DNA of 12,616 nucleotides, from the NCBI GenBank assembly GCA_023424215.1, contig JAFAEC010000132.1, positions 1 to 12,616 of the forward strand. Reading direction: 5' to 3'. Below are positions 1 to 7,382 of this stretch, piece after piece. The notes beneath the pieces were generated by a model. The model saw only the letters and a program-made list of their open reading frames with translations. It had not been told where the DNA came from and ran no database searches. The DNA comes from Pseudomonadota bacterium (GTDB taxonomy: Bacteria > Pseudomonadota > Alphaproteobacteria > Caulobacterales > Caulobacteraceae). The position numbers were made by a program, and so were the translations under genes. Every line of letters starts with the position of its first letter. Position 1 is the first letter of the stretch.

Positions 1-915
1 GCCGGGCCGCGGGGGGGCCGCGGCCCGGGCCGGCCGCGCCAGGGCCGAGGCGCCGAGCAGCAGGAAGCCGATCGGCAGCCAGACGAAGCCGAGGTGCAGG
101 ATCCACACCATGGACTCCGGCCAGGTCTGCCAGCCGCGCCAGCGCAACAGACGGACGAGGCCCAGCCCGCCGGCCGCCAGCAGGGCCGCCCCCGTCGCCG
201 GCCCCTGGGGCGCAGCCACCCACAGGGCCAGCCCGCCCACCGTCACCACCAGGGCGATCTTGTCGAACAGGCCGAACGGCGTCGGGCGGACCAGCCCGCG
301 CGGCATTACCCAGTTCTGGGTGAAGCTGGGGATGATCCGGCCACCGATGAGGGCGATCAGGGCGGTGATAACCGCCACCGCCACGCGCTCCGCATGCGGC
401 CCGGCCTCGGGCCACCGGGCCGAGGCGTGGAAGGCGATGTTGGCGCAGGCCAACACGCTGACCATGACCGCCACCGGCAGGTTGCGGCGGTTCTTCGCCG
501 CCAGGATCTCGCGCCAGATCAGCGCCGCGAAGACGACGAGGAAGGCGACGTCCGCGACGACGGCGAACAGGCCGGCGGCGGGCGGCAGGAAGCCGGCGAC
601 CCGGCCGGCCAGCCACAGGCTCACCAGCCCCGCCAGCGGCCAGCCCGACACCGGCAGACGACCGGTCCAGTTCGGCACGGCGGTCAGCAGGAAGCCGGCG
701 ATGACGCCGGCGCCGTAGCCGAACAGCATCTCGTGGGTGTGCCACAGGCGTCCGTCGGTCCCGCCGATGGTCCCGGCCCCGAGGGTGAAGGACGCCACCC
801 AGATCGGCACGGCCAGCGCGGCCCAGACTGCGGCCAGCAGGAAGAACGGCCGGAAGCCGTAGGTGAGAATCGCAGGCCCCTGCCAGCCCCGGATGCCGTC
901 GCGCGTCGCGCCCAT
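1..915 (-). CDS. nnrS: NnrS family multi-pass membrane protein (3' end outside window)
   Basis: NnrS proteins are polytopic inner-membrane, heme- and copper-linked proteins found in NO regulons; they protect against nitrosative stress by a mechanism not fully settled. The 305 residues visible read through without a stop and the C-terminus lies off the left edge (the family is usually near 400 residues). Recognisable family blocks are GFRPFFLLA near residue 20, WHTHEMLFGYG at 58-67 with His59 and His61, GFLLTAVPNWTGR at 74-86, and GGRIIPSFTQNW plus an LHLGFVWLPIG segment further on. Most of the protein is hydrophobic helices. The ATG at 915 is preceded by GGAG about nine bases upstream. It lies 69 bases downstream of norB on the same strand, but an intrinsic terminator sits between them. 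The NO-reductase neighbour supports the family call. Confidence 0.9.
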   Translation of the reverse strand, partial: MGATRDGIRGWQGPAILTYGFRPFFLLAAVWAALAVPIWVASFTLGAGTIGGTDGRLWHTHEMLFGYGAGVIAGFLLTAVPNWTGRLPVSGWPLAGLVSLWLAGRVAGFLPPAAGLFAVVADVAFLVVFAALIWREILAAKNRRNLPVAVMVSVLACANIAFHASARWPEAGPHAERVAVAVITALIALIGGRIIPSFTQNWVMPRGLVRPTPFGLFDKIALVVTVGGLALWVAAPQGPATGAALLAAGGLGLVRLLRWRGWQTWPESMVWILHLGFVWLPIGFLLLGASALARPARAAAPPRPG

Positions 916-930
916 CGATCTGAACTCCAG

Positions 931-974
931 AAAAAAAGCGGGGCGGAAGAGGCCACGATCCCCTTCCGCCCCGC
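931..974 (-). terminator. Intrinsic terminator between norB and nnrS
   Basis: Read on the minus strand, a perfect 12-bp GC-rich stem (GCGGGGCGGAAG, 963-974, pairing with its complement at 938-949) with a 13-nt loop is followed directly by seven T residues (931-937). This is a textbook rho-independent terminator. It starts about 10 bases after the norB stop and its T tract ends 15 bases before the nnrS ATG, so it sits inside the short norB-nnrS gap. Confidence 0.9.
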
Positions 975-984
975 CGGCCCGCGA

Positions 985-3255
985 CTACTCCGCGGGAAGG
1001 ACGGCCGGCTTGGCGCCGGGCCGCGGCTTGCGGGCCGCGATCACGAGGCGGGCCGCGAAGATGGCCAGCGAGAAGGCGCCGACGCTGAAGACCACGTCGC
1101 CGGGCACCCGCATCCACACCAGCATCTCGACCAGCGGCGAGTGGATCACCGCCGGAGAGCGGGCGTACCACATGCCGTGCTCGATGCTGGCGAAGGCCTG
1201 GACCACGCCCATGGGCAGCAGCGACAGGAAGACCATCATCGCCACGCCGATGTTCAGCGTCCAGAACGTCACCGCCAGCAGCCGGTCATCCCAGGCCAGC
1301 CGCGGCGCCAGGCCGCGCAGGCAGAACAGCATCAGGCCGATGCCCAGCATGCCGTAGACCCCGAAGAGCGCGGCGTGGGCGTGGGTGGCCGTCGTGTTCA
1401 GCCCCTGCAGGTAGTAGAGGCTCAGCGGCGGGTTGATCATGAAGCCGAAGACCCCGGCGCCGAGCAGGTTCCAGAAGGACACCGCCACGAAGAAGAGGAT
1501 CGGCCAGCGGTAGGTCTGCACCCAGGGCGCCACCTTGGTGTGCCGCCAGGTCTCGAAGGCCTCGAAGCCGATCAGGGCCAGCGGCACGACCTCGAGGGCC
1601 GAGAACATGGCGCCGATGGCGATCACCGAGACCGGAGTGCCGGCGAAGTACCAGTGGTGGGCGGTGCCAAGCACGCCGCCGGTCAGGAAGACGATGGTGC
1701 CGAACAGGACCGCGACGTTGGCGGTGCGGGCGCGGACCAGGCCCAGCTTGACGAACAGCAGGCTGATCACCGCCGTGGCGAAGACCTCGAAGAAGCCCTC
1801 CACCCACAGGTGGACGATCCACCAACGCCAGTATTCCACCATCGAGATGTGGGTGTGTTTCCCCCACATGAAGCCGGCCGCGTAGAACAGGCCGATGGCG
1901 ATGGTCGACAGGAACAGCACGGCCAGCACCGGCTTGCTGTCGGACGGCGAACGCAGCGCCGGCCACAGGGCGCGACCGACCAGCACCAGCCAGAGCATCA
2001 GGCCGACGAACAGCAGGATCTGCCAGAAGCGACCCAGGTCGACGTATTCCCAGCCTTGGTGGCCGAACCAGAAGTTGGTGTGGATGTCGAAGACCTGCTG
2101 GACACCCAGCCACTCGCCGGCCATCGAACCGAGCACCACCACCACTAGGGCGACCCAGAGGAGGTTCACGCCCAGCTTCTGGAAGCGGGGCTCGTGCCCG
2201 GAGATCATCGGCGCGATGTACAGGCCGGTGGCCAGCCAGGCGGTGGCGATCCAGAACACCGCCAGCTGGGTGTGCCAGGTGCGGGTCACCGCGTACGGGA
2301 TCCAGTCGGAGATCGGGATGCCGTAGAAATCGTGGCCCTCGACCGCGTAGTGGGCGGTCATGGCGCCCAGGCCGACCTGCAGCAGGAACAGGCCGATCAC
2401 CGTGAGGAAGTACTTGCCGGTCGCCTTCATCGAGGGCGTGGGCTTCAGGGTGAACAGCGGATCGGTGGCCGGCACGGTCGGCGGCGCCTCGTGCTTGGCG
2501 CGGGCGTGCCAGAAGATCAGGGCGGCGACGCCGAAGATCAGCAGCAGCACGCTGGCGGCGGACCAGACGATGTTGGCCGGGCTCGGCACGTTGTCGATCA
2601 GCGGCTCGTGCGGCCAGTTCGAGGTGTAGGTGACGACGTCGCCGGGACGGTTGGTGCCGGCGGCCCAGCCGCTCCACCACCAGAAGGCGGCGATGTCGGC
2701 CCGGCGCGCGGCGTCCGGCACCGGGTTCTCGGCGATGGCGTACTGCTCGCGGAGATGCGACAGCTCGATGTCGTCGCCCAGCAGCGCCTCGTAGTGGGCG
2801 CGCACCTGCCGGATCGCCTCGGCCCGGTCGGCGGAAACCGAGATGATTCCGGTTTCCGCATCGTAGGTGTTGCTCCGGACCTCGTCCTTCAGGCGCGCCT
2901 TCAGGGCGCCCTGCTTCTCGATGTCCAGTTGAGCGTAAGCGACGTCGTGTTCGCGCCGCGACCAGATGTCGAGCAGCGCCACGAGTTCGCGGTGCAGCTG
3001 GTCCGCGGACCAGTCCGGAGCCACGTAACCGCCGTGTCCCCAGACGGAGCCGACCTGCTGTCCGCCCATCGATTGCCAGGCCAGCTGGCCGTCCTGGATG
3101 TCCTGTTTCGTGAACAGGACCTCGCCGGACGACGTCACCACCTGCGCCGGCAGGGGCGGGGCCTGTCTGTAGATCTCGCGTCCCATCAGCCCCAGGACGG
3201 CGAAGGACGCCGTCATGATAAGGGCGAGGACGATCCAAAGCCTCTTGGTTGTCAT
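985..3255 (-). CDS. norB: Quinol-dependent nitric oxide reductase (qNOR)
   Basis: Reduces two NO to N2O with electrons from the quinol pool; integral inner-membrane member of the heme-copper oxidase superfamily. At 756 residues it has the qNOR length rather than the roughly 460 of cytochrome-linked NorB. A first membrane helix (7-24) is followed by a long soluble domain (about 30-225) replacing the NorC subunit, then about 13 helices. Visible metal ligands: His328 and His627 for heme b, His625 for heme b3, and His482, His533 and His534 for FeB; Glu486 is the conserved active-site glutamate in HLWVEGFFE. The ATG at 3255 is chosen because AAAGGA lies just upstream; a longer frame to 3348 would begin with TTG inside the upstream operator. 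hemN lies 114 bases upstream on the same strand. A perfect FNR-like palindrome centred 86.5 bases before the start suggests its own anaerobic or NO-responsive promoter. Also known as norZ. Confidence 0.95.
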   Translation of the reverse strand: MTTKRLWIVLALIMTASFAVLGLMGREIYRQAPPLPAQVVTSSGEVLFTKQDIQDGQLAWQSMGGQQVGSVWGHGGYVAPDWSADQLHRELVALLDIWSRREHDVAYAQLDIEKQGALKARLKDEVRSNTYDAETGIISVSADRAEAIRQVRAHYEALLGDDIELSHLREQYAIAENPVPDAARRADIAAFWWWSGWAAGTNRPGDVVTYTSNWPHEPLIDNVPSPANIVWSAASVLLLIFGVAALIFWHARAKHEAPPTVPATDPLFTLKPTPSMKATGKYFLTVIGLFLLQVGLGAMTAHYAVEGHDFYGIPISDWIPYAVTRTWHTQLAVFWIATAWLATGLYIAPMISGHEPRFQKLGVNLLWVALVVVVLGSMAGEWLGVQQVFDIHTNFWFGHQGWEYVDLGRFWQILLFVGLMLWLVLVGRALWPALRSPSDSKPVLAVLFLSTIAIGLFYAAGFMWGKHTHISMVEYWRWWIVHLWVEGFFEVFATAVISLLFVKLGLVRARTANVAVLFGTIVFLTGGVLGTAHHWYFAGTPVSVIAIGAMFSALEVVPLALIGFEAFETWRHTKVAPWVQTYRWPILFFVAVSFWNLLGAGVFGFMINPPLSLYYLQGLNTTATHAHAALFGVYGMLGIGLMLFCLRGLAPRLAWDDRLLAVTFWTLNIGVAMMVFLSLLPMGVVQAFASIEHGMWYARSPAVIHSPLVEMLVWMRVPGDVVFSVGAFSLAIFAARLVIAARKPRPGAKPAVLPAE

Positions 3256-3334
3256 CTCTCTCTGTCCTTTGCCGACAGGGACTCCCCCCGCTTCGGCCTT
3301 GTCGGCTCCATCGCCCGAGCCGCCGCGCGAGACG

Positions 3335-3348
3335 TTGCGCGGGCGCAA
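3335..3348 (-). promoter_or_regulatory. FNR/DNR-type operator upstream of norB
   Basis: TTGCGCGGGCGCAA is a perfect TTGCGC-N2-GCGCAA palindrome, fitting the TTG-N8-CAA frame of Crp/Fnr-family sites. It lies between the hemN stop and the norB ATG, with its centre 86.5 bases before the norB start. If it acts as a class II site near -41.5, the mRNA leader would be about 45 bases. The binding protein is inferred; candidates are the two Crp/Fnr proteins encoded at 7379-8065 and 8201-8890. Confidence 0.75.
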
Positions 3349-3369
3349 GCTTGGCGCGCGGAAGAGTCC

Positions 3370-4764
3370 TCAGACCGCCTGCGCGTGTCGCCGGGTCGGC
3401 GCGGACAGTTGGGCGTCGAAGCAGGCCGCCACGGTGCGCACCAGGCGCGCGGCTTCCGCCGGAACCTCGACCCGCCGTCCGTCGAGCCGGCACAGGCCGA
3501 GGGGCTCCAGTTCGGCGAGGCCGGCGAAGCACGAATCGAGGGCCTCGGACGCGAAGCCGCGCTCGACGCAGACGGCGCCGACGTCGACCCGCAGGTCGCA
3601 CATCACCCGTTCGATCACCGCCGCGCGCAGTTCGTCTGACTCCGTCACCGGCAGGCGGCGGGCTACCGGCAGGCGTCCCTCCTCGACGGCGCGCCCCCAG
3701 GTGTCGGTGGCGATGGCGTTCTGCACGAACCCCGGCCCGAGCCGCCCTATGCTGGAAGGCCCCACCGGGATCATCAGCGGGGCGGGATCGTCGGTGTAGC
3801 CCTGGAAGTTGCGCCGCAGCCTGCCCGCCGCGGCGGCGCTGGCCAGGGGGTCGTCGGGGCGGGCGTAGTGATCGAGACCGATACGGACATAGCCGGCGGC
3901 GACCAGCTCCCGGTCGGCCGCCTCGGCCTGGTCCCAGCGCCCCTGCGCGTCGGCGAGGTCCTCGTCGCGGATCATCACCTGGTGCTTCTTCATCCACGGC
4001 ACGTGGGCGTAGCCGAACACGGCGACGCGATCGGGCCCCAGCGCAATCGCGGCGCGCGTGCTGGCCGCGACGTTCTCCGGCGTCTGCCCCGGCAGGCCGT
4101 ACATCAGGTCGAAATTGAGCGCCCCCAGCCCCGCCTGGCGCAGGCGGTCCACCACCGAGGCCACCTGCTCGAACGGCTGGATCCGGTTGACCTTCTGCTG
4201 CACCTCCGCGTCAAAGGTCTGCACCCCCAGGCTGACGCGGGTCACCCCCGCGCCGATCGCCGCGTCGATGAAGTCGTGGGTGAGCAGGCCCGGATCCAGC
4301 TCGGCCGCCACCTCGGCGTCGGGACGCAACCGGAAGGCCCGGCCCAGCACCGCGACCAGCTCGGCGAAGTCGGCGGGCGCCAGGGCGTTCGGACTGCCGC
4401 CCCCGAAATGCAGGTGCTGCGTCCCAGCGTGCTCCGGCGTCGCCTCAGCCCAGAGGGCGATCTCGCGCTTCAGCGTCTCGAAGAAGGTGCGCACCCGGTC
4501 GTATTCGTGGAACACGCTGGTGTGGCAGCCGCAGTACCAGCACAGCCGCTTGCAGAACGGCACATGGGTGTAGACCGACAGGGTCTGGTCGGGCCGGATC
4601 CGCCTCAGCCAGGCGCGCGCCTCGGAGTCGTCGTCCGCCGAGGTGAACGCCAGGGCGGTCGGATAGCTGGTGTACCGGGGCAGCGTGCGGCCGGCCTGCG
4701 CCAGCCAGCTGGCCGGCACGGAGGAGCGGGCGCCTTCCGGCGCGACGTCGGTTGTATCCCGCAC
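3370..4764 (-). CDS. hemN: Oxygen-independent coproporphyrinogen III oxidase (HemN)
   Basis: Cytoplasmic radical-SAM enzyme that decarboxylates coproporphyrinogen III to protoporphyrinogen IX without oxygen, supplying heme under anoxia. The 464 residues match HemN length (about 457 in E. coli). The radical-SAM cysteines are Cys71, Cys75 and Cys78 in FCKRLCWYCGC, with the HemN-specific extra Cys80. A glycine motif GGGSPN follows at 121-126. The C-terminal domain (GLAELEPLGLCRLDG, then a CFDAQL end) is typical of true HemN rather than HemW. The start used is GTG at 4764; no good ribosome-binding site precedes it, and an in-frame GTG 15 codons later is an alternative. It is divergent from fixL with an 83-base gap. 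No TTG-N8-CAA site is visible in that gap, so any low-oxygen control there is probably through another element. Its product supplies heme for qNOR and FixL. Confidence 0.94.
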   Translation of the reverse strand: MRDTTDVAPEGARSSVPASWLAQAGRTLPRYTSYPTALAFTSADDDSEARAWLRRIRPDQTLSVYTHVPFCKRLCWYCGCHTSVFHEYDRVRTFFETLKREIALWAEATPEHAGTQHLHFGGGSPNALAPADFAELVAVLGRAFRLRPDAEVAAELDPGLLTHDFIDAAIGAGVTRVSLGVQTFDAEVQQKVNRIQPFEQVASVVDRLRQAGLGALNFDLMYGLPGQTPENVAASTRAAIALGPDRVAVFGYAHVPWMKKHQVMIRDEDLADAQGRWDQAEAADRELVAAGYVRIGLDHYARPDDPLASAAAAGRLRRNFQGYTDDPAPLMIPVGPSSIGRLGPGFVQNAIATDTWGRAVEEGRLPVARRLPVTESDELRAAVIERVMCDLRVDVGAVCVERGFASEALDSCFAGLAELEPLGLCRLDGRRVEVPAEAARLVRTVAACFDAQLSAPTRRHAQAV

Positions 4765-4847
4765 GGTTGCAACGAGCCTCGAACAGTGAAACGGAGGGCG
4801 TCGTCAGCCCTCTGCGGGGGGTAGGCGCAAACGGCGGCAGGTGACAT

Positions 4848-6386
4848 TTGGGTATTCCACCTAGGGAATCTTCCGGAGCGCGGGACGACCGCTGGAACGG
4901 TCCCGGCGCCGGCCTCCTGGCGTGGGCGTTGGCGGCCCGCCGCAATCGCAGCGGGTACGCCGCCGCGCTCGTCGGCACGGCGGTGGCGCTGGCGGTCGGC
5001 CTGGCCGCGACGGCCTGGCTCGAGGACCGGATCGCCTTCCTGCTGTTCATCCCCGTGGTCTTCGCAGCGGCGACGCTCGGCGGCCTCGGCCCCGGACTGG
5101 CGGCGACCGTTCTGGGCGCCGTCGGCGGCGTCGCCCTGAGCTATCATCAGGGCGGCGGCGACATCGCCAGCACCGCCGCCTTCGTGGCGATCGGCTGCAT
5201 GATCGCCGCCGGCGGCGAGATGTTCCAGGTCATGCGCGACCGCGCCGTGGCGGTGAACAGTGACCTGCGCTCGCGCGAGGCGCACCTCAGCTCCATTCTC
5301 GCCACCGTCCCGGACGCCATGGTGGTCATCGACGAATGCGGAACCATGCGGTCGTTCAGCGACGCCGCCGAACGCCTGTTCGGCTGGCGCGCCGAGGAGG
5401 CCATCGGCCAGAACGTCAAGATCCTCATGCCCTCGCCGTATCGCGAGGCCCATGACGGCTACCTCGAGCGATACATGCGCACCGGCGAGAAGCGGATCAT
5501 CGGCGTCGGCCGCGTCGTCGTCGGCGAGCGCAAGGACGGCTCGACCTTTCCGATGGAGCTGGCGGTCGGCGAGATGGTCTCCGGCCAGGAACGCTTCTTC
5601 ACCGGCTTCGTCCGCGACCTCACCGAGCGGCAAAGGACCGAGGCCCGCCTGCAGGAGCTGCAGACCGAGCTGGTGCATATCTCCCGTCTGACCGCCCTCG
5701 GCGAGATGGCCTCGGCCCTGGCGCACGAGCTGAACCAGCCCCTGTCGGCCGTGGCCAACTACCTCAAGGGCTCGTCGCGGCTGCTCAACAGCCCCGAAGT
5801 GCCGCGCGAGATGCTGAAGGAGGCCATCGACCTCGCCGGCGACCAGGCCCTGCGGGCCGGCGACATCATCCGTCGCCTCAGGGATTTCGTGGCCCGGGGC
5901 GAGACCGAGCGACGCATCGAGAGCCTGCACAAGCTCATCGAGGAGGCCGGCGCCCTCGCCTTGGTCGGCGCCAAGGAGCACGGGGTCAGCGTCAGGTTCC
6001 GCTTCGACCCGGCCATCGACCTGGTGCTGGCCGACCGGGTCCAGGTCCAGCAGGTCGTGCTCAACCTGATCCGCAACGCCATCGAGGCCATGGAAGAGAG
6101 CCCGGTCAAGCAGCTGGACGTGCGCATAGAGGACGGCGGCGACCACCTCGCCTTGGTCAGCGTCTCCGACACCGGTTCAGGGCTGGCGCCCGAGGTCGCG
6201 GATCAGCTATTCCAGCCCTTCGTCACGACCAAGCGAACCGGCATGGGCGTGGGGCTTTCCATCTCAAGAACGATCGTCGAAGCCCACGGCGGGCGCATCT
6301 GGGCCGAGCCTAACCCGGGCGGCGGCACCCGCTTCTGCTTCACCCTGATGACGGTCGACGAAAAGGAGCTCGAGAATGACGACTGA
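4848..6386 (+). CDS. fixL: Oxygen-sensing heme PAS histidine kinase FixL
   Basis: Membrane sensor kinase whose heme-PAS domain binds O2; the deoxy form phosphorylates FixJ. Order: four predicted membrane segments (about 36-58, 61-80, 82-99, 106-125; DUF4118-like), PAS (about 142-262), then DHp and ATPase domains. His202 in SPYREAHDGYL aligns with the proximal heme histidine of rhizobial FixL (His200 in Bradyrhizobium), and Arg222 in IIGVGRVV with the O2-stabilising Arg220. Phospho-acceptor His293 lies in AHELNQPLSA. The N box is NLIRNAIEAM (406-415), the G1 box DTGSGLA (441-447) and the G2 box GMGVGLS (465-471). The start is uncertain: the TTG at 4848 has AGGTGA a few bases upstream, but no in-frame ATG precedes the first helix, and a possible regulatory element (4850-4874) overlaps this start. 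TTG at 4929 is an alternative. fixJ overlaps its 3' end by 11 bases. Confidence 0.92.
   Translation: MGIPPRESSGARDDRWNGPGAGLLAWALAARRNRSGYAAALVGTAVALAVGLAATAWLEDRIAFLLFIPVVFAAATLGGLGPGLAATVLGAVGGVALSYHQGGGDIASTAAFVAIGCMIAAGGEMFQVMRDRAVAVNSDLRSREAHLSSILATVPDAMVVIDECGTMRSFSDAAERLFGWRAEEAIGQNVKILMPSPYREAHDGYLERYMRTGEKRIIGVGRVVVGERKDGSTFPMELAVGEMVSGQERFFTGFVRDLTERQRTEARLQELQTELVHISRLTALGEMASALAHELNQPLSAVANYLKGSSRLLNSPEVPREMLKEAIDLAGDQALRAGDIIRRLRDFVARGETERRIESLHKLIEEAGALALVGAKEHGVSVRFRFDPAIDLVLADRVQVQQVVLNLIRNAIEAMEESPVKQLDVRIEDGGDHLALVSVSDTGSGLAPEVADQLFQPFVTTKRTGMGVGLSISRTIVEAHGGRIWAEPNPGGGTRFCFTLMTVDEKELENDD
4850..4874. promoter_or_regulatory. Inverted GGAAT element between hemN and fixL
   Basis: A CCTAGG core (4860-4865) is flanked on both sides by GGAAT reading outward: CCTAGGGAATCTTCC on plus, CCTAGGTGGAATACCC on minus. 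The plus copy matches 11 of 14 positions with CTAAGGAATTTCCC at 8133-8146 in the fixK/dnr gap. Shared use before fixL/hemN and fixK suggests a common regulator such as FixJ, but that is inference. It overlaps the predicted TTG start of fixL. Confidence 0.35.
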
Positions 6387-6987
6387 AGGCGTCGTCCACA
6401 TCGTCGACGACGATCCCGCGGTCCGCAATTCGCTGCGGTTCCTGCTCAAGACGTCCGGGTACGAGGCGGCCACCTACGCCTCCGGGCCGGAGCTGCTCAG
6501 CCAGGCGGGCGAGCTGCGCGCCGGCTGCGTCCTGACTGACGTGCGCATGCCCGAAATGAACGGCATCGAACTGGTCCGCCAGCTCAAGGCCCAGGGCGTG
6601 AGCCATCCGGTCATCGTCATGACCGGCCACGCCGACGTTCCGCTGGCCGTCGAGGCCATGCGCGCCGGGGTCGTGGACTTCATCGAGAAGCCCTTCGACG
6701 ACGAGGCCCTGCTCTCCGCGATCGAGACGGCTATGGCGCAGAACGCCGCCACGGCCGGCGAGGACGCCGAGGTCGGCGAGATCCGTTCCCGGCTCGAGCA
6801 GCTGACGACCCGCGAAAGCCAGGTGCTGGAAGGTTTGGTCGCCGGCCAGGCCAACAAGGCGATCGCCTACGACCTCGAGATCAGCCCGCGCACGGTCGAG
6901 GTCTACCGCGCCAACGTCATGACCAAGATGAAGGCGCGCAGCCTGTCCGAACTGGTTCGTATGCGGCTGCTGGCCGGCAAGACCTAG
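6376..6987 (+). CDS. fixJ: FixJ response regulator (receiver plus LuxR-type HTH)
   Basis: Transcription activator phosphorylated by FixL at low oxygen; usual targets are fixK-type genes. The 203 residues comprise a receiver domain (about 1-122) and a LuxR-type HTH domain (about 140-200). The receiver is complete: acidic pocket Asp11 and Asp12 in VDDDPAVR, phospho-acceptor Asp55 in LTDVRMPEMNG, Thr83 in VMTGHAD and Lys105 in DFIEKPF. The HTH motif is LTTRESQVLEGLVAG, then SPRTVEVYRANVMTKM. AAGGAG lies seven bases before the ATG, and the start overlaps the fixL stop, so the two are translationally coupled. Its stop codon shares a CTAG with the stop of the opposing receiver gene, leaving no space for a terminator between them. 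The likely direct target is the fixK-type gene just downstream on the other strand. Confidence 0.95.
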   Translation: MTTEGVVHIVDDDPAVRNSLRFLLKTSGYEAATYASGPELLSQAGELRAGCVLTDVRMPEMNGIELVRQLKAQGVSHPVIVMTGHADVPLAVEAMRAGVVDFIEKPFDDEALLSAIETAMAQNAATAGEDAEVGEIRSRLEQLTTRESQVLEGLVAGQANKAIAYDLEISPRTVEVYRANVMTKMKARSLSELVRMRLLAGKT

Positions 6988-7382
6988 CAGGGTTCCGGCT
7001 GGGCGCCGAGCGCCTGCTTCACCGAGTCGAGCAGGCCGTCGTTCATCAGCGGCATCTCGACGATCGGCGCGCCCGCGGCGTGCGCGCGCTGGCGCATCAC
7101 CGCCTTCGGATTGGTGGCGATGAGGATCGCCGGCGCCGATACGCCCTTGGCCCGCAGTTGTTCCAGCAGCTGCAGTCCGTCCATGTCCGGCAGCTTGTAG
7201 TCGAGCACCAGACAGCCGGCGGCGCCCGGCCGCTCGCTGGCCAGCGTCTCCGCGCCGCTGGGATAGGAGCTGACGTCAAGCCCCTCGAGGCCGAAGGAGA
7301 ATTCGATGGCGTGGGTCACCGCGGGGTCGCCCTCGACGAGAACGACCGCGCGCCCGTTCCGGGTCGGCAGCGTTCCGGTCAT
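6984..7382 (-). CDS. FixT-like single-domain pseudo-receiver
   Basis: A 132-residue receiver domain with no output domain. Its ATG overlaps the stop of the upstream FixK-type gene (ATGA), so both are one operon and co-translated. In Caulobacter a single-domain receiver-like protein, FixT, is made under FixLJ-FixK control and inhibits FixL; position and architecture here fit that role. The phospho-acceptor Asp61 (LDYKLPDMDG) and Thr90 are kept. The paired acidic residues are changed to Glu17-Gly18 (VEGDPAV), and the near-invariant lysine is Met110 (VEMPL, where FixJ has IEKPF). Ordinary phosphotransfer is therefore doubtful and a binding or inhibitory role more likely. Cysteines are few: Cys57 and the terminal Cys132. 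Caulobacter FixT is reported to bind an Fe-S cluster; whether this protein can is unclear. Identity as FixT is inferred from context. Confidence 0.8.
   Translation of the reverse strand: MTGTLPTRNGRAVVLVEGDPAVTHAIEFSFGLEGLDVSSYPSGAETLASERPGAAGCLVLDYKLPDMDGLQLLEQLRAKGVSAPAILIATNPKAVMRQRAHAAGAPIVEMPLMNDGLLDSVKQALGAQPEPC

Noticed and set aside
440..453. TTGGCGCAGGCCAA, a TTG-N8-CAA match
   Set aside because: Lies inside the nnrS coding region, lacks the TTGCGC half-site and has no gene start nearby; expected by chance in GC-rich coding DNA.
94..2148. 684-codon open frame on the plus strand
   Set aside because: Antisense to nnrS and norB; the product is low-complexity Arg/Gln/His/Gly-rich with no family motif, a usual by-product of high GC third positions.
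3256..3348. 31-residue N-terminal extension of the NO reductase
   Set aside because: Would start with TTG inside the operator palindrome and has no ribosome-binding site; the ATG at 3255 has AAAGGA and leads straight into the first membrane helix.
1286..3997. 903-codon open frame on the minus strand
   Set aside because: Runs out of frame through both norB and hemN, Arg/Gly/Pro-rich, no domain; the true frames carry clear catalytic motifs.
4794..4812. GAGGGC/GCCCTC hairpin in the hemN-fixL gap as a terminator or riboswitch
   Set aside because: Only a 6-bp stem with a 7-base loop, no T run, and it lies between two divergent starts; no support for a specific RNA element.
4605..6146. 513-codon open frame on the minus strand over fixL
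   Set aside because: Antisense to the heme-PAS kinase, composition typical of a shadow frame.
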